Assembly (NCBI GenBank): GCA_947464665.1
Contig: CANHXV010000005.1
Coordinates: 1-26,207 of the forward strand
Direction: 5' to 3'
DNA from: Comamonadaceae bacterium
GTDB taxonomy: Bacteria; Pseudomonadota; Gammaproteobacteria; Burkholderiales; Burkholderiaceae_C
DNA: 26,207 nucleotides
Part shown: piece by piece, positions 1-7,916 of the stretch
How the letters are laid out: each line of letters starts with the position of its first letter
How positions within the stretch are numbered: the stretch's first letter is position 1
Notes under the pieces: generated by a model
Databases searched by the model: none
Told to the model about the DNA's origin: nothing
What the model saw: the letters and a program-made list of their open reading frames with translations, nothing else
Made by a program: the position numbers and the translations under genes

Positions 1-627
1 ATTTGGACGGAGTTGAAAGACAAACACAACATTGTTCCTTTGAGCAAAATTTGGTACTGGGGCTGGCGCAATTTCACCTTTTCTAACAAGGAAGTTCGAA
101 AACCCGAAGACATGGCAGGACTGAAAGTGCGAGTGCCCGAGTCGCCGATTTGGGTAGAGATGGTGAGGGGTTTTGGGGCGGCGCCAACACCGATTCCTTT
201 TGGTGAGGTTTACACGGCGCTTCAGCAAAAGACCGTTGATGGTCAGGAAAATCCAATTCCTACTATCTATTCACGCAAGTTCTATGAAGTGCAGGGGGTG
301 TTGTCCATGACCCGCCACATGCTTCAGAACAACACCATCCTCATCAATAAGAGCAGCCTTGATAAGCTCAAGCCAGAATTGCAAAAACTGTTGATTGATG
401 AAGCGGCAGCGTCATCGGCCAAGAATTCCGAGATGCAACAAGCCCGGGAGGTTTCTATGCTGGAGGACATTCGCAAATCCGGCAAGATAAAGATCATTGA
501 TAACCCTGATCGGGATGCATTCTCTGCCAAGATGACACCAGTTTATTCACGCTTGGAGGCGCGTTGGGGCACAGAGCACTGGAAGCGAGTTCGTACAGAA
601 ATTGATCGCATGCGTGGCGGAAAATAA
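1..627 (+). CDS. TRAP transporter solute-binding protein, DctP family (5' end cut by window)
   Basis: This is the C-terminal ~208 residues of a periplasmic receptor of a tripartite (TRAP) transporter. The frame is open from base 1, so the start and signal peptide lie outside the window. Family landmarks are visible: the GLKVRVPES stretch, whose Arg in this family normally bonds the substrate carboxylate, and GEVYTALQQKTVDGQENP, the typical DctP/SBP_bac_7 motif in the hinge region. Full-length members are about 320-340 aa, so roughly 110-130 residues are missing. It is followed after 5 nt by the small membrane subunit and then the large one, the standard P-Q-M order. The ligand is probably an organic acid, by family; nothing in the sequence names it. 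The first in-frame start-like codon (TTG at 13) is not the real start. Confidence 0.9.
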   Translation: MWTELKDKHNIVPLSKIWYWGWRNFTFSNKEVRKPEDMAGLKVRVPESPIWVEMVRGFGAAPTPIPFGEVYTALQQKTVDGQENPIPTIYSRKFYEVQGVLSMTRHMLQNNTILINKSSLDKLKPELQKLLIDEAAASSAKNSEMQQAREVSMLEDIRKSGKIKIIDNPDRDAFSAKMTPVYSRLEARWGTEHWKRVRTEIDRMRGGK

Positions 628-632
628 TCCGG

Positions 633-1154
633 ATGCTGTCAACTCTCAAGACCATTGATAGGCGTCTTGCACGTCTGGAAGATTTGCTCATCATGGTCAT
701 GATGGCGACGCTGGCAGTGCTTCTCGGATTAGGTGTCGTACTTCGGTATGTATTCAACAACCCACTGACCTGGTCCGAGGAAATTGTTGTCACTTTTTTT
801 GTCTGGATGGTCATGCTGGGCGTACCGTCTGCTTTACGGTCAAAGATGCACATTCGAATCGATATCTTGATTCTGAGGTTGTCTAACCCGGCCCGGCGAT
901 CAGTGGGCTATTTGGCATGTGCCGCAGGGCTGATTGTTTTTCTGGCTGCCGTTTACGCAGGTTGCTCTCACACATTCGGCGTTTGGGGAAGTCACACGCC
1001 GATGCTGGGCCTATCGATGGGCTGGACCTTCATAGCCATGCCGATTGGCTTTGCCTTGACTCTTTTCCACGGCAGCATCATTTTGCTGGTGGAGGGACCA
1101 GAGAAAGTTTTTCAAAACGCGACAGAAACTGTGATTGATTCAGCTCAAGTTTGA
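633..1154 (+). CDS. TRAP transporter small permease (DctQ family)
   Basis: The 173-aa inner-membrane protein has four hydrophobic segments (about residues 18-38, 50-68, 88-110 and 128-150), as expected for the DctQ subunit that bridges the large permease and the periplasmic receptor. The family signature NPLTWSEEI after the first helix and the HIRIDIL stretch after the second are present. It starts 5 nt after the receptor gene, and its stop lies 7 nt before the ATG chosen for the large permease, so the three are co-translated. The length is normal for the family. The sequence gives no substrate information. Confidence 0.9.
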   Translation: MLSTLKTIDRRLARLEDLLIMVMMATLAVLLGLGVVLRYVFNNPLTWSEEIVVTFFVWMVMLGVPSALRSKMHIRIDILILRLSNPARRSVGYLACAAGLIVFLAAVYAGCSHTFGVWGSHTPMLGLSMGWTFIAMPIGFALTLFHGSIILLVEGPEKVFQNATETVIDSAQV

Positions 1155-1161
1155 GAACCCC

Positions 1162-2436
1162 ATGCTAACTTTGCTATTGTGTGTATTTGTCGCTTTGCTC
1201 CTGCTGGGAATGCCGATAGGCTTTGCAATGCTGGGCTCATCCATGTTGGTCATTGGATTGGAGGGTATTCCAGTTTCAGTCGTAGCTCAGCGTGTCGCCA
1301 CCAGTGTTCAGTCGTTCCCTTTGCTGGCGGTGCCTCTGTTCACTCTAGCGGGAAGTTTGATGAACGAGTCCGGCATCAGCGAACGATTGTTCAATTTCAC
1401 AAGGGCCTTTGTCGGCCATATCAGAGGAGGCCTGGCGCAAACGGCCATCGTAGGAAACGTATTTCTTTCCGGAATTTCCGGCTCTTCGGTTGCTGATTGC
1501 GCAGCGACATCACGTGTATTCGTGCCCCAGTTAACTCAAGCAGGCTACGGGCAAGGCTTCGCTGCTGCTGTTTGCGCTGCTGCAGCCACCTTGGGGCCGA
1601 TCATTCCGCCATCCATTTTGATGGTGATCTACGCCTGGCAGGCGAACGTTTCTTTGGGTGATCTATTTATTGCCGGCCTGATACCAGGTTTGATCATGGC
1701 GTTGGCGATGATGTTGGTGATTGGCATCACTGCACACCAGCGTGGTTTTCCAAAAGATGCCGGATTCAGCGGGCAAAGGCTTTGGCATGCATTCAAAGAG
1801 GCTCTGTGGGCGCTGGCCATGCCAATTCTGATTTTGCTTGGGTTTCGAATGGGTGTTTTCACAGCCACGGAAATTGCGGCAGTGGCATGCGCCTACTCCC
1901 TGGTTGTGGGACTGTTTGTTTACCGCACACTGACCTGGAAAGGGCTGCCAGAAATTTTGCTGACCACAGGCCGCGAAACTGCTGCAATTTTAGTAATTGC
2001 GGCAGGTGCCGCACCGTTTGGATGGATTTTAGGTGTTGAACAAGCACCGCAACATGTGGCGGAGCTCTTGACTTCCATTTCCAGAGAACCATGGGTCATA
2101 TTGTTGATCCTTAACATCGCCCTGCTGATTGCAGGCATGTTCATGGAAACATTGGCAATCATGATCATTCTTGTGCCTATCCTGATTCCGCTTCTAACAG
2201 ATTTGCAAATCAACTTATTGCATTTTGGTATCGTTCTTCTTGTCAATCTGGTCATTGGTCAAATCACACCACCCGTGGGGGTTTTGATGTTTGTTGCCAG
2301 CTCTGTGTCAAAAACACATTTAGGCTTGATCGTGAAGGAAATTGGGCCCTTTGTGTTTGCCTTGATTGCTGCGTTGGCGCTGCTCACTTACGTTCCAGGG
2401 CTGTCCACTTGGTTGCCGGAAGTGTTGAAAAAATGA
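1162..2436 (+). CDS. TRAP transporter large permease (DctM family)
   Basis: A very hydrophobic protein of 424 aa (from ATG 1162) that matches the DctM subunit, the sodium-coupled channel-forming part of TRAP transporters. Recognisable family features are the N-terminal LLLLGMPIGFAM helix, the GISGSSVADCAATS segment, the AAAATLGPIIPPSI loop and, near the C-terminus, VIGQITPPVGVLMF; the last two are the repeated re-entrant-loop type motifs of the family. Start choice: TTG at 1135 would overlap the upstream gene and add nine residues. ATG at 1162 is preferred because the protein then begins directly with the first helix and has a GAGAA four bases upstream. Either is possible. It closes the first TRAP operon. 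Confidence 0.92.
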   Translation: MLTLLLCVFVALLLLGMPIGFAMLGSSMLVIGLEGIPVSVVAQRVATSVQSFPLLAVPLFTLAGSLMNESGISERLFNFTRAFVGHIRGGLAQTAIVGNVFLSGISGSSVADCAATSRVFVPQLTQAGYGQGFAAAVCAAAATLGPIIPPSILMVIYAWQANVSLGDLFIAGLIPGLIMALAMMLVIGITAHQRGFPKDAGFSGQRLWHAFKEALWALAMPILILLGFRMGVFTATEIAAVACAYSLVVGLFVYRTLTWKGLPEILLTTGRETAAILVIAAGAAPFGWILGVEQAPQHVAELLTSISREPWVILLILNIALLIAGMFMETLAIMIILVPILIPLLTDLQINLLHFGIVLLVNLVIGQITPPVGVLMFVASSVSKTHLGLIVKEIGPFVFALIAALALLTYVPGLSTWLPEVLKK

Positions 2437-2557
2437 TGAACCATTGATTCCGACAGCCATAGGCACTTTAGGCGTTTTGAAGATGCAAGGGAGCTGGTGC
2501 TCTGTCAAGCGCTGAACAACGCTAGCTGGCGGTCTATTTTTCAATGAAGATAAAGCA

Positions 2558-4162
2558 ATGAGCATTCAATCTCCGCCTTTAGAAGTTGATTACCTCATCA
2601 TCGGCGGTGGCAGTGCCGGTTGCGTTTTGGCTGACCGACTTTCGGAAAGTGGAAAATTCGAGGTCTTACTTTTAGAAGCTGGTCCTCGCGATTTCAGTCC
2701 ATTTATTCATATTCCTGCAGGCTTTCTGAGCCTACTGAACAATCCAAATCTGAGTTGGCGCTATGGGTCTGATCCTCAAGCATCCTGTAACGGCCGTGTA
2801 ATTGCCTATCCCCAGGGAAAAATGTTGGGCGGCACAGGATCTTTGAATGGCATGCTTTATGTACGCAGCACAAGAGCTGAACACCTACGCTGGCTCGAAG
2901 CCGGCTGTCAAGGATGGTCCTTTGAGGATGTACTGCCTTTTTACAATAAACTAGAAAACATCAATGGCGAAGCGCCTCACAAACGAATGCCCGTATCGAG
3001 CTTCGTTAAGCAACATGACTTGAGCACTGCATTTTTGCAAGCTTGCGGGCAAGCGGGTTTGACGGTTCGCGATACATTGAATGGTGATGAGCGAGAGGGT
3101 GCTGCCGCTTTTCATCAAAATCGGCAAGGTCGTTTTCGGATGGGCCCGGCGCAAACTTATTTGCGCCATGCGCGGGCGCGAAGCAATTTGCAAATTAAGA
3201 CAGGCACCCTGGCGAAAAGAATTGTATTTGAAGGCACACGTGCTGTAGCAGCTGAGGTGTTGTGTGACGGGCAGACCTTTGATGTGAAAGCACGGAAAGA
3301 AATCATCGTTTCCTGTGGTGCAATTCGCTCCCCTCAATTGTTGCAACTCTCAGGGGTTGGGCCTGCCAAATTGCTCAACTCGTTGGCCATTCCAGTGGTC
3401 TTGAACCAAGAGGGTGTTGGCCAAAATCTACGTGATCATTATTCTGTGCGCCTTACGCAGCGAGTCAGCGGTATTGGAACATTGAATGAACGCACGCGGG
3501 GCTTGGCACTGGCCTCTGAACTGATCAACTATATGACGATGGGACGTGGTGTGCTAACGATGGGGGCCAGCACTTGCGCTGCGTTTGCCAAGAGTCATCC
3601 AAATTTAACAGCACCAGACTTGCAGCTGAGTTTTGCTCCGGCAAGCTTCGAGCCTGGAACTTACCAACTTGAGCGTCAGGGTGGAATGACCATATCTGTC
3701 TACCAGTCTTACCCTGAAAGCAATGGATCAGTACGTATTCGCTCGACTGACCCGTCGCAGATGCCATCTATCCAGCCTAATTATTTAAGCGAATCTGGGG
3801 ATTGCAGCGCACTGCTGGCGGGCTTGCGTCTGGCGCGTGAAATCTTTTCTATGCCTGCGCTAAGTCGATGGGGAATCAAGGAAACTTTGCCCGGAACAGC
3901 AACGCAATCGGATGCGCAATGGATCGACTATGCACGAGAAAAAGGTGTCTCAGGTTATCACTTGGTGGGAACTTGTCGAATGGGAACCAGTGAAAATGCG
4001 GTGGTTGATCCGCAATTAAGGGTGAAAGGCTTGAAAGGTCTTCGTGTCGTGGATGCATCCATCTTACCTAGCTGCACCTCGGGTAATTCGAATGCGCCCA
4101 CTTTGATGGTTGCAGAAAAAGGTGCAGAGATGATTTTGGCGGATGCGCGTCACCTATCATGA
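2558..4162 (+). CDS. GMC-family FAD-dependent alcohol/choline dehydrogenase-like oxidoreductase
   Basis: The 534-aa cytoplasmic flavoprotein oxidises an alcohol to an aldehyde or ketone. The N-terminal dinucleotide-binding motif GGGSAG is at residues 16-21, ending at an acidic residue in LLLEAG (about 37-42). The GMC signature GKMLGGTGSLNGMLYVR lies at 87-103. The C-terminal catalytic pair is visible as His468 (GYHLVGTCRMG) and Asn512 (SGNSNAP), 44 residues apart as in choline oxidase/dehydrogenase relatives. No signal peptide is present. It lies 121 bp after the TRAP large permease on the same strand and may share its transcript, which suggests the enzyme acts on what that transporter imports. 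True choline specificity is not supported: no betaine aldehyde dehydrogenase or betI-type regulator is adjacent. Family sure, substrate unknown. Confidence 0.93.
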   Translation: MSIQSPPLEVDYLIIGGGSAGCVLADRLSESGKFEVLLLEAGPRDFSPFIHIPAGFLSLLNNPNLSWRYGSDPQASCNGRVIAYPQGKMLGGTGSLNGMLYVRSTRAEHLRWLEAGCQGWSFEDVLPFYNKLENINGEAPHKRMPVSSFVKQHDLSTAFLQACGQAGLTVRDTLNGDEREGAAAFHQNRQGRFRMGPAQTYLRHARARSNLQIKTGTLAKRIVFEGTRAVAAEVLCDGQTFDVKARKEIIVSCGAIRSPQLLQLSGVGPAKLLNSLAIPVVLNQEGVGQNLRDHYSVRLTQRVSGIGTLNERTRGLALASELINYMTMGRGVLTMGASTCAAFAKSHPNLTAPDLQLSFAPASFEPGTYQLERQGGMTISVYQSYPESNGSVRIRSTDPSQMPSIQPNYLSESGDCSALLAGLRLAREIFSMPALSRWGIKETLPGTATQSDAQWIDYAREKGVSGYHLVGTCRMGTSENAVVDPQLRVKGLKGLRVVDASILPSCTSGNSNAPTLMVAEKGAEMILADARHLS

Positions 4163-4451
4163 CCCCAAGTATTTGCCACAACTTGGTGGCCAAGGGTTAC
4201 ATTTGTTTTCAGACCATTTAAAGATATACAGTCGCAGGGTGTATGGCATTCCCCCATGTTGGTAGACAACTACTAAAGTCTGGTGGGTGGAGAGCGAGGT
4301 GCTGATTTTTTTGTTGATTGGTTTTAGCCGTCGACCGAGCAAAAACGTGTCATGACTGGTAAAAATTGGCATGCACGTCAATCTAAGTTTTGACCACAGA
4401 ACCCCCGGCTGAACGTTTGATATGGGCACGCGCTTCTCATTAACGGCAGCC

Positions 4452-4476
4452 GGTTCGAGCCCAGGTCGAGGAGCCA
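4452..4476 (+). other. tRNA-Asn 3'-end fragment, candidate integration (att) scar
   Basis: These 25 nt carry the T-loop core GGTTCGAG, the 3' strand of the T-stem (CCAGG), an acceptor 3' strand TCGAGGA, discriminator G and encoded CCA. They agree, from memory, with the 3' end of betaproteobacterial tRNA-Asn, whose 5' acceptor strand would be TCCTCGA. No such 5' strand, D-arm or GTT anticodon arm lies upstream. The bases just 5' (GCCGG) no longer pair with CCAGG, so the tRNA is cut at the T-arm. A terminator follows at once, as behind a real tRNA gene. Tyrosine-recombinase islands leave exactly this kind of 3' duplicate at their distal end. Identity of the tRNA is recalled, not searched. Confidence 0.6.
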
Positions 4477-4482
4477 CCTAAA

Positions 4483-4519
4483 AAAAAGCATCTCCTTGCG
4501 CGGTGCTTTTTGCTTTTTT
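4483..4519 (+). terminator. Intrinsic terminator following the tRNA fragment
   Basis: AAAAAGCATC (4483-4492) pairs with GGTGCTTTTT (4502-4511) as a ten-base-pair stem with one T-G wobble. The loop has nine bases, and a T-rich tail (GCTTTTTT) runs to 4519. It sits 6 nt after the CCA of the tRNA fragment, so it is probably the native terminator of the original tRNA gene. It would now stop rightward readthrough from the TRAP/GMC block. The A-rich left arm could also act on leftward transcripts from the LysR gene. Confidence 0.75.
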
Positions 4520-4663
4520 ACCGCAACGGATTATTGCGCTGAGGACTTCTGGGTGACTTTTTGCCCTCTCATTTCATTGAGATATTGCACGCATATTTCA
4601 CGGTCGATGGACTTTCAACGGTGCAGCAGGTAGCTTGGGTCTATGATCAATTTGTTAGTCTAG

Positions 4664-5599
4664 TCAACGTTTTGTAGGAACTTTGAAATGGCGCTGAAAC
4701 AAACTGCAAACCTGACTTCGCATCCAAATATGACGAGAATCGTTGTCAGTACTTTTGTGCCAAACCATTCGCACCTCATAAACTGGGGCATCGGTGATGT
4801 CCCAAATTCGAAGGTCTTGGCGCAACTGCAACTCACGCACAAACATCTCCGGAATGATGGCAATCAAATCGGTTTGCCGCGCAATATCGGGCATGGCACT
4901 AAAGTGTCTTGATCGCAAAAAAATTCGCTCTTCCAACTTCATTTTTGTCAGCATTTTTTCTACACTGCCGTGAAAAGTTGCAGTGGGTGACGCTACTGCA
5001 AAGCCAGATTGCCGCAACTGTTCTAAAGTCAAGGTTTTACCCACTCTGCCACTCAAGGGCTTCCAATTCAATGAAGTCACTGCCATATACCGTTCGTTGA
5101 AAAGCAACTCTGAACGGATACCGCGATGTTCTGGCGCCAAGATGCCCAAAGCCAAATCAATCTCCCGAGACTCAAGTGCCGCAGTGACCTGGGCTGCGTT
5201 GACGGAGATATTAGACAAGCGGGCATGAGGCGCATCAGCGCGCAACGCAGCAGCCAGTCTTGGCAGAAACATCATTTCGCCCAGATCGGACAAAGATATT
5301 TTCCAATGCACCTCAGCGCTTACAGGTTCAAACTCTTGTCGGCCTATCAACATAGACTCCATGGCCAGCAATTGTTCATGTACATCTGTTGCCAACTGCT
5401 CGCACAGTCTTGTGGGTGTGAGTCCAGTAGGTGACCGAACAAACAACTCATCCTCAAAATAGTCACGCAAACGAGCTAAGGCATTGCTTGTGGCGGGTTG
5501 AGACAAAGCCAAGGACTTGCCCGCTAAAGTGACCGAACCTGTTCTGTGAATGGCCACCATCACTCGCAAAAGGTTGAGATCAAGTTGTCGAAAATTCAT
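4664..5599 (-). CDS. LysR-family transcriptional regulator (NodD/NahR-like group), divergent from the oxidoreductase operon
   Basis: The 311-aa regulator has an N-terminal winged helix-turn-helix: RQLDLNLLRVMVAIHRTGSV followed by SLALSQPATSNALARLR, residues about 4-45. A LysR substrate-binding domain follows at about 90-300. The opening DLNLL and the LSQPATSNALARLR recognition helix are typical of the NodD/NahR/LinR subgroup that responds to aromatic ligands. The start at 5599 has a strong AGGAGG nine bases upstream. The gene is divergent from the iorA-like gene across a 148-bp gap with a candidate LysR box, so it most likely activates that operon in response to the substrate or an intermediate. 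The ligand is not deducible. Confidence 0.92.
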   Translation of the reverse strand: MNFRQLDLNLLRVMVAIHRTGSVTLAGKSLALSQPATSNALARLRDYFEDELFVRSPTGLTPTRLCEQLATDVHEQLLAMESMLIGRQEFEPVSAEVHWKISLSDLGEMMFLPRLAAALRADAPHARLSNISVNAAQVTAALESREIDLALGILAPEHRGIRSELLFNERYMAVTSLNWKPLSGRVGKTLTLEQLRQSGFAVASPTATFHGSVEKMLTKMKLEERIFLRSRHFSAMPDIARQTDLIAIIPEMFVRELQLRQDLRIWDITDAPVYEVRMVWHKSTDNDSRHIWMRSQVCSLFQRHFKVPTKR

Positions 5600-5630
5600 A
5601 ACAATTGCCTCCTCAGGGTTAGGCCCTATT

Positions 5631-5651
5631 ATTCATGAAACCAATGCGAAT
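5631..5651 (+). promoter_or_regulatory. Candidate LysR-type operator
   Basis: ATTCAT, seven bases, then ATGCGAAT forms an interrupted inverted repeat in the 148-bp divergent gap between the LysR gene and the oxidoreductase operon. It resembles the ATTCAT-type half sites bound by NodD/NahR-like regulators. It lies 32 bp from the LysR start codon and upstream of a plausible -35 of the rightward promoter, the expected place for an activator site. Inferred from symmetry and position only. Confidence 0.4.
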
Positions 5652-5667
5652 CATTTGATTTATCTAT

Positions 5668-5696
5668 TTGCCGAATATAGAAAACTGGCCTAAATT
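5668..5696 (+). promoter_or_regulatory. Candidate sigma-70 promoter for the oxidoreductase operon
   Basis: TTGCCG (5668-5673) and TAAATT (5691-5696) are spaced by 17 bases, about 50 bp before the iorA-like start codon and just downstream of the candidate LysR operator. The -10 is weak, as expected for an activator-dependent promoter. Two GAATTC copies at 5709-5714 and 5721-5726 lie in the presumed leader; no function is assigned. Confidence 0.35.
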
Positions 5697-5747
5697 GCTT
5701 TAAATTATGAATTCACATCTGAATTCGTTTAAAAAAGACACACCCAA

Positions 5748-7916
5748 ATGGCAGAACGTTCATTTCTTGCAGAAGTCGAAAAACTCAAGCTGGGTGCTGG
5801 GGAAGAATTCCACGGCGAAGGTATTTTGGCGGTGACCAAGGCTTTGCTGCAGTCCGGTGTTTCTTACGTCGCAGGCTACCAAGGCGCGCCCATTTCACAT
5901 TTGATGGACGTTCTCACCGACGCTAACGATATTTTGTCTGATTTGGGCGTTCATTTTGAACACAGCGCCTCTGAAGCCACCGCCACCGCCACCTTGGCTG
6001 CCTCTGTGAACTACCCACTTCGTGGCGCCGTGACCTTTAAATCAACAGTCGGCACCAATGTGGCATCCGATGCTCTGGCCAATTTAGCTTCAGGGGGCGT
6101 GATTGGCGGCGCCATGCTCATTGTGGGCGAGGACTATGGTGAAGGCTCAAGCATCATGCAGGAGCGTTCACATGCTTTCGCCATGAAATCTCAAGTTTGG
6201 TTGCTAGACCCCAGGCCCAATTTACCCAGCATTGTGAATGCCGTGGAAAAAGGCTTTGAGTTGTCTGAGGCGAGCAATACACCTGTGATGTTGGAACTCC
6301 GAATTCGCGCTTGTCATGTGCATGGGCACTTTTCTACAAAAGACAATGTGCGCCCCGCCTTCACGTTGAAAGATGCCATTGAACATCCCAAACGAGATGT
6401 CAATCGGATAGTGCTACCACCCTCTAGCTACATGCATGAACAAGAAAAGATCAAAGATCGGTGGCCTGCTGCTGTCAAGTTCATCCAAGAACATCAGATC
6501 AATGAATTTTTTTCAAGCTCAGCCAAAGACTTTGGCATTGTCTTGCAAGGCGGCATGTACAACGGTGTGCTCCGTGCACTGGAAGTATTGGGCTTGGCCG
6601 ATGCCTTTGGTGAATCCAAAATTCCGCTTTATGTTTTGAATGTGACCTATCCGCTTGTGGACGATGAGTTCAAGACTTTCTGCACGGGCAAACGCGGGCT
6701 ACTTATTGTGGAAGAAGGTCAACCGGACTTCATCGAACAAAATATCCACGCCATCTTGCGCAAAGCTGATTTACAGACACGCGTTCATGGCAAAGAATTT
6801 CTTCCCATGGCGGGCGAGTACACGGGTGGCGTCATTTTGCAAGGCGTGAAAAGTTTTGTTGAACGTTATGCGCCTGAATTGCTAAGTGCGTCATCAAATT
6901 CAGTGCCAGCAGTTCAAAGTACGGCCCTGATGATCAAGGCTGTTGCAGATGCGACAGCGCAAGTTCTACCGCGCCCTCCTTCTTTCTGTACAGGTTGCCC
7001 GGAACGTCCCATCTTCACCGCCATCAAACTCTTAGAAAAAGAACTCGGGCCCCGACACATCAGTTGCGACATTGGTTGTCACCTCTTTTCTATTTTGCCG
7101 CCCTTCAACATCGGTGCCACCACCATGGGCTACGGATTGGGCTGGGCTGGTGCCTCCGCCTTTAATACACCAGAAACAGAGCATCGCACCATGGCCATCA
7201 TGGGCGATGGCGGCTTTTGGCATAACGGACTGACCAGTGGCGTAGGCAATGCGGTTTTCAATCAAACCGACAATGTTTTATTGGTGGTTGACAATGGCTA
7301 TTCAGCAGCAACAGGCGGCCAAGACGTTTTATCTTCCAAAGCCATCAATCCGATTCGAAGCACCAACAACACGATTGAAAAGGCTGTCAAAGGTGTTGGG
7401 GTGGACTGGGTCAAAACTGTCACGCACACCTATAACCTGGATCAAATGCGAGGCGCACTTCGTGATGCCTTGACCACTCAAACCAAAGGCCCCAAGGTGG
7501 TCGTGGCGCAAAGTGAATGCATGCTCAACCGCCAGCGCAGAGTGAAGCCGCAAATTAAGCAACGTATCAAACAAGGCGAGCGTGTCGTTCGTGAAAAGTT
7601 TGGCGTTGACCCAGACACTTGCACCGGTGACCACTCCTGCATTCGCTTGTCGGGCTGCCCTTCTTTGAGCATCAAAACCAATCCAGATTCCTTGCGAACG
7701 GATCCCGTTGTAGCGGTGGCCGACAGCTGCGTGGGCTGCGGTTTATGCGGAGAAGTGGCCCATGCGGCCGTTTTGTGCCCCTCTTTTTACCGAGCTGAAA
7801 TTATCAACAATCCCAGCGGATGGGACAGGTTCAAAGTAAAAATTCGCAACTGGGTCATTGGCCGATTACAAAATCGAATTGAGCGCAGGCTTGAGGGCAT
7901 TTCGGCTGCGGTCTGA
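5748..7916 (+). CDS. iorA: Indolepyruvate:ferredoxin oxidoreductase-type alpha subunit (thiamine diphosphate and Fe-S domains)
   Basis: The 722-aa catalytic subunit belongs to the 2-oxoacid:ferredoxin oxidoreductases, which decarboxylate a 2-oxo acid oxidatively to an acyl-CoA and pass electrons to ferredoxin. An N-terminal pyrimidine-binding domain (about 20-220, with GYQGAPISHLMDVL and a conserved Glu in HSASEATA) is followed by a C-terminal TPP domain (about 400-600). That domain has FCTGCP Cys414/Cys417, GDG at 486-488 and the matching Asn516. The C-terminal ferredoxin-like part carries Cys625, 631 and 637 and Cys661, 664, 667 and 677. Many proteobacterial relatives are single ~1150-aa fusions; here the gamma part is the next gene, starting on the base after the stop. 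The family prefers arylpyruvates, but the true substrate is open. The ribosome site is weak. The gene leads an operon divergent from LysR. Confidence 0.9.
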   Translation: MAERSFLAEVEKLKLGAGEEFHGEGILAVTKALLQSGVSYVAGYQGAPISHLMDVLTDANDILSDLGVHFEHSASEATATATLAASVNYPLRGAVTFKSTVGTNVASDALANLASGGVIGGAMLIVGEDYGEGSSIMQERSHAFAMKSQVWLLDPRPNLPSIVNAVEKGFELSEASNTPVMLELRIRACHVHGHFSTKDNVRPAFTLKDAIEHPKRDVNRIVLPPSSYMHEQEKIKDRWPAAVKFIQEHQINEFFSSSAKDFGIVLQGGMYNGVLRALEVLGLADAFGESKIPLYVLNVTYPLVDDEFKTFCTGKRGLLIVEEGQPDFIEQNIHAILRKADLQTRVHGKEFLPMAGEYTGGVILQGVKSFVERYAPELLSASSNSVPAVQSTALMIKAVADATAQVLPRPPSFCTGCPERPIFTAIKLLEKELGPRHISCDIGCHLFSILPPFNIGATTMGYGLGWAGASAFNTPETEHRTMAIMGDGGFWHNGLTSGVGNAVFNQTDNVLLVVDNGYSAATGGQDVLSSKAINPIRSTNNTIEKAVKGVGVDWVKTVTHTYNLDQMRGALRDALTTQTKGPKVVVAQSECMLNRQRRVKPQIKQRIKQGERVVREKFGVDPDTCTGDHSCIRLSGCPSLSIKTNPDSLRTDPVVAVADSCVGCGLCGEVAHAAVLCPSFYRAEIINNPSGWDRFKVKIRNWVIGRLQNRIERRLEGISAAV

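Larger units (their letters stand above)
4163..4663. other. Non-coding stretch between GMC gene and LysR gene, holding a tRNA fragment and terminator
   Basis: About 500 bp with no believable gene. Open frames here lack ribosome sites; the one on the minus strand begins MAPRPGLEPA, a familiar spurious translation of the complement of a tRNA 3' end. Bases 4163-4451 show no recognised element apart from a small inverted repeat GTCAA/TTGAC at 4377-4394. Bases 4452-4519 hold the tRNA-Asn-like fragment and a terminator (separate entries). Bases 4520-4663 show nothing recognised. The stretch separates the TRAP/GMC block from the oxidoreductase block and looks like a junction. Confidence 0.7.

Noticed and set aside
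2437..2557. Possible small gene or remnant between the TRAP permease and the GMC gene
   Set aside because: Short frames such as TTGATTCCG... have no ribosome site and no recognisable homology; treated as spacer.
2558..4162. Choline dehydrogenase betA for glycine betaine synthesis
   Set aside because: Only family-level GMC motifs are visible, and betB/betI neighbours are missing, so the specific name is not justified.
4340..4400. Possible insertion-sequence end (complement reads TGTGGTCAAAACTTAGAT, with GTCAA/TTGAC symmetry)
   Set aside because: It faintly recalls IS21-type terminal repeats, but there is no transposase, no matching second end and no target duplication in view.
4402..4476. 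A complete but degenerate tRNA ending at the CCA
   Set aside because: The upstream bases give only five of seven acceptor pairs with two mismatches, no proper D-arm and no anticodon stem, so a 3' fragment is the better reading.
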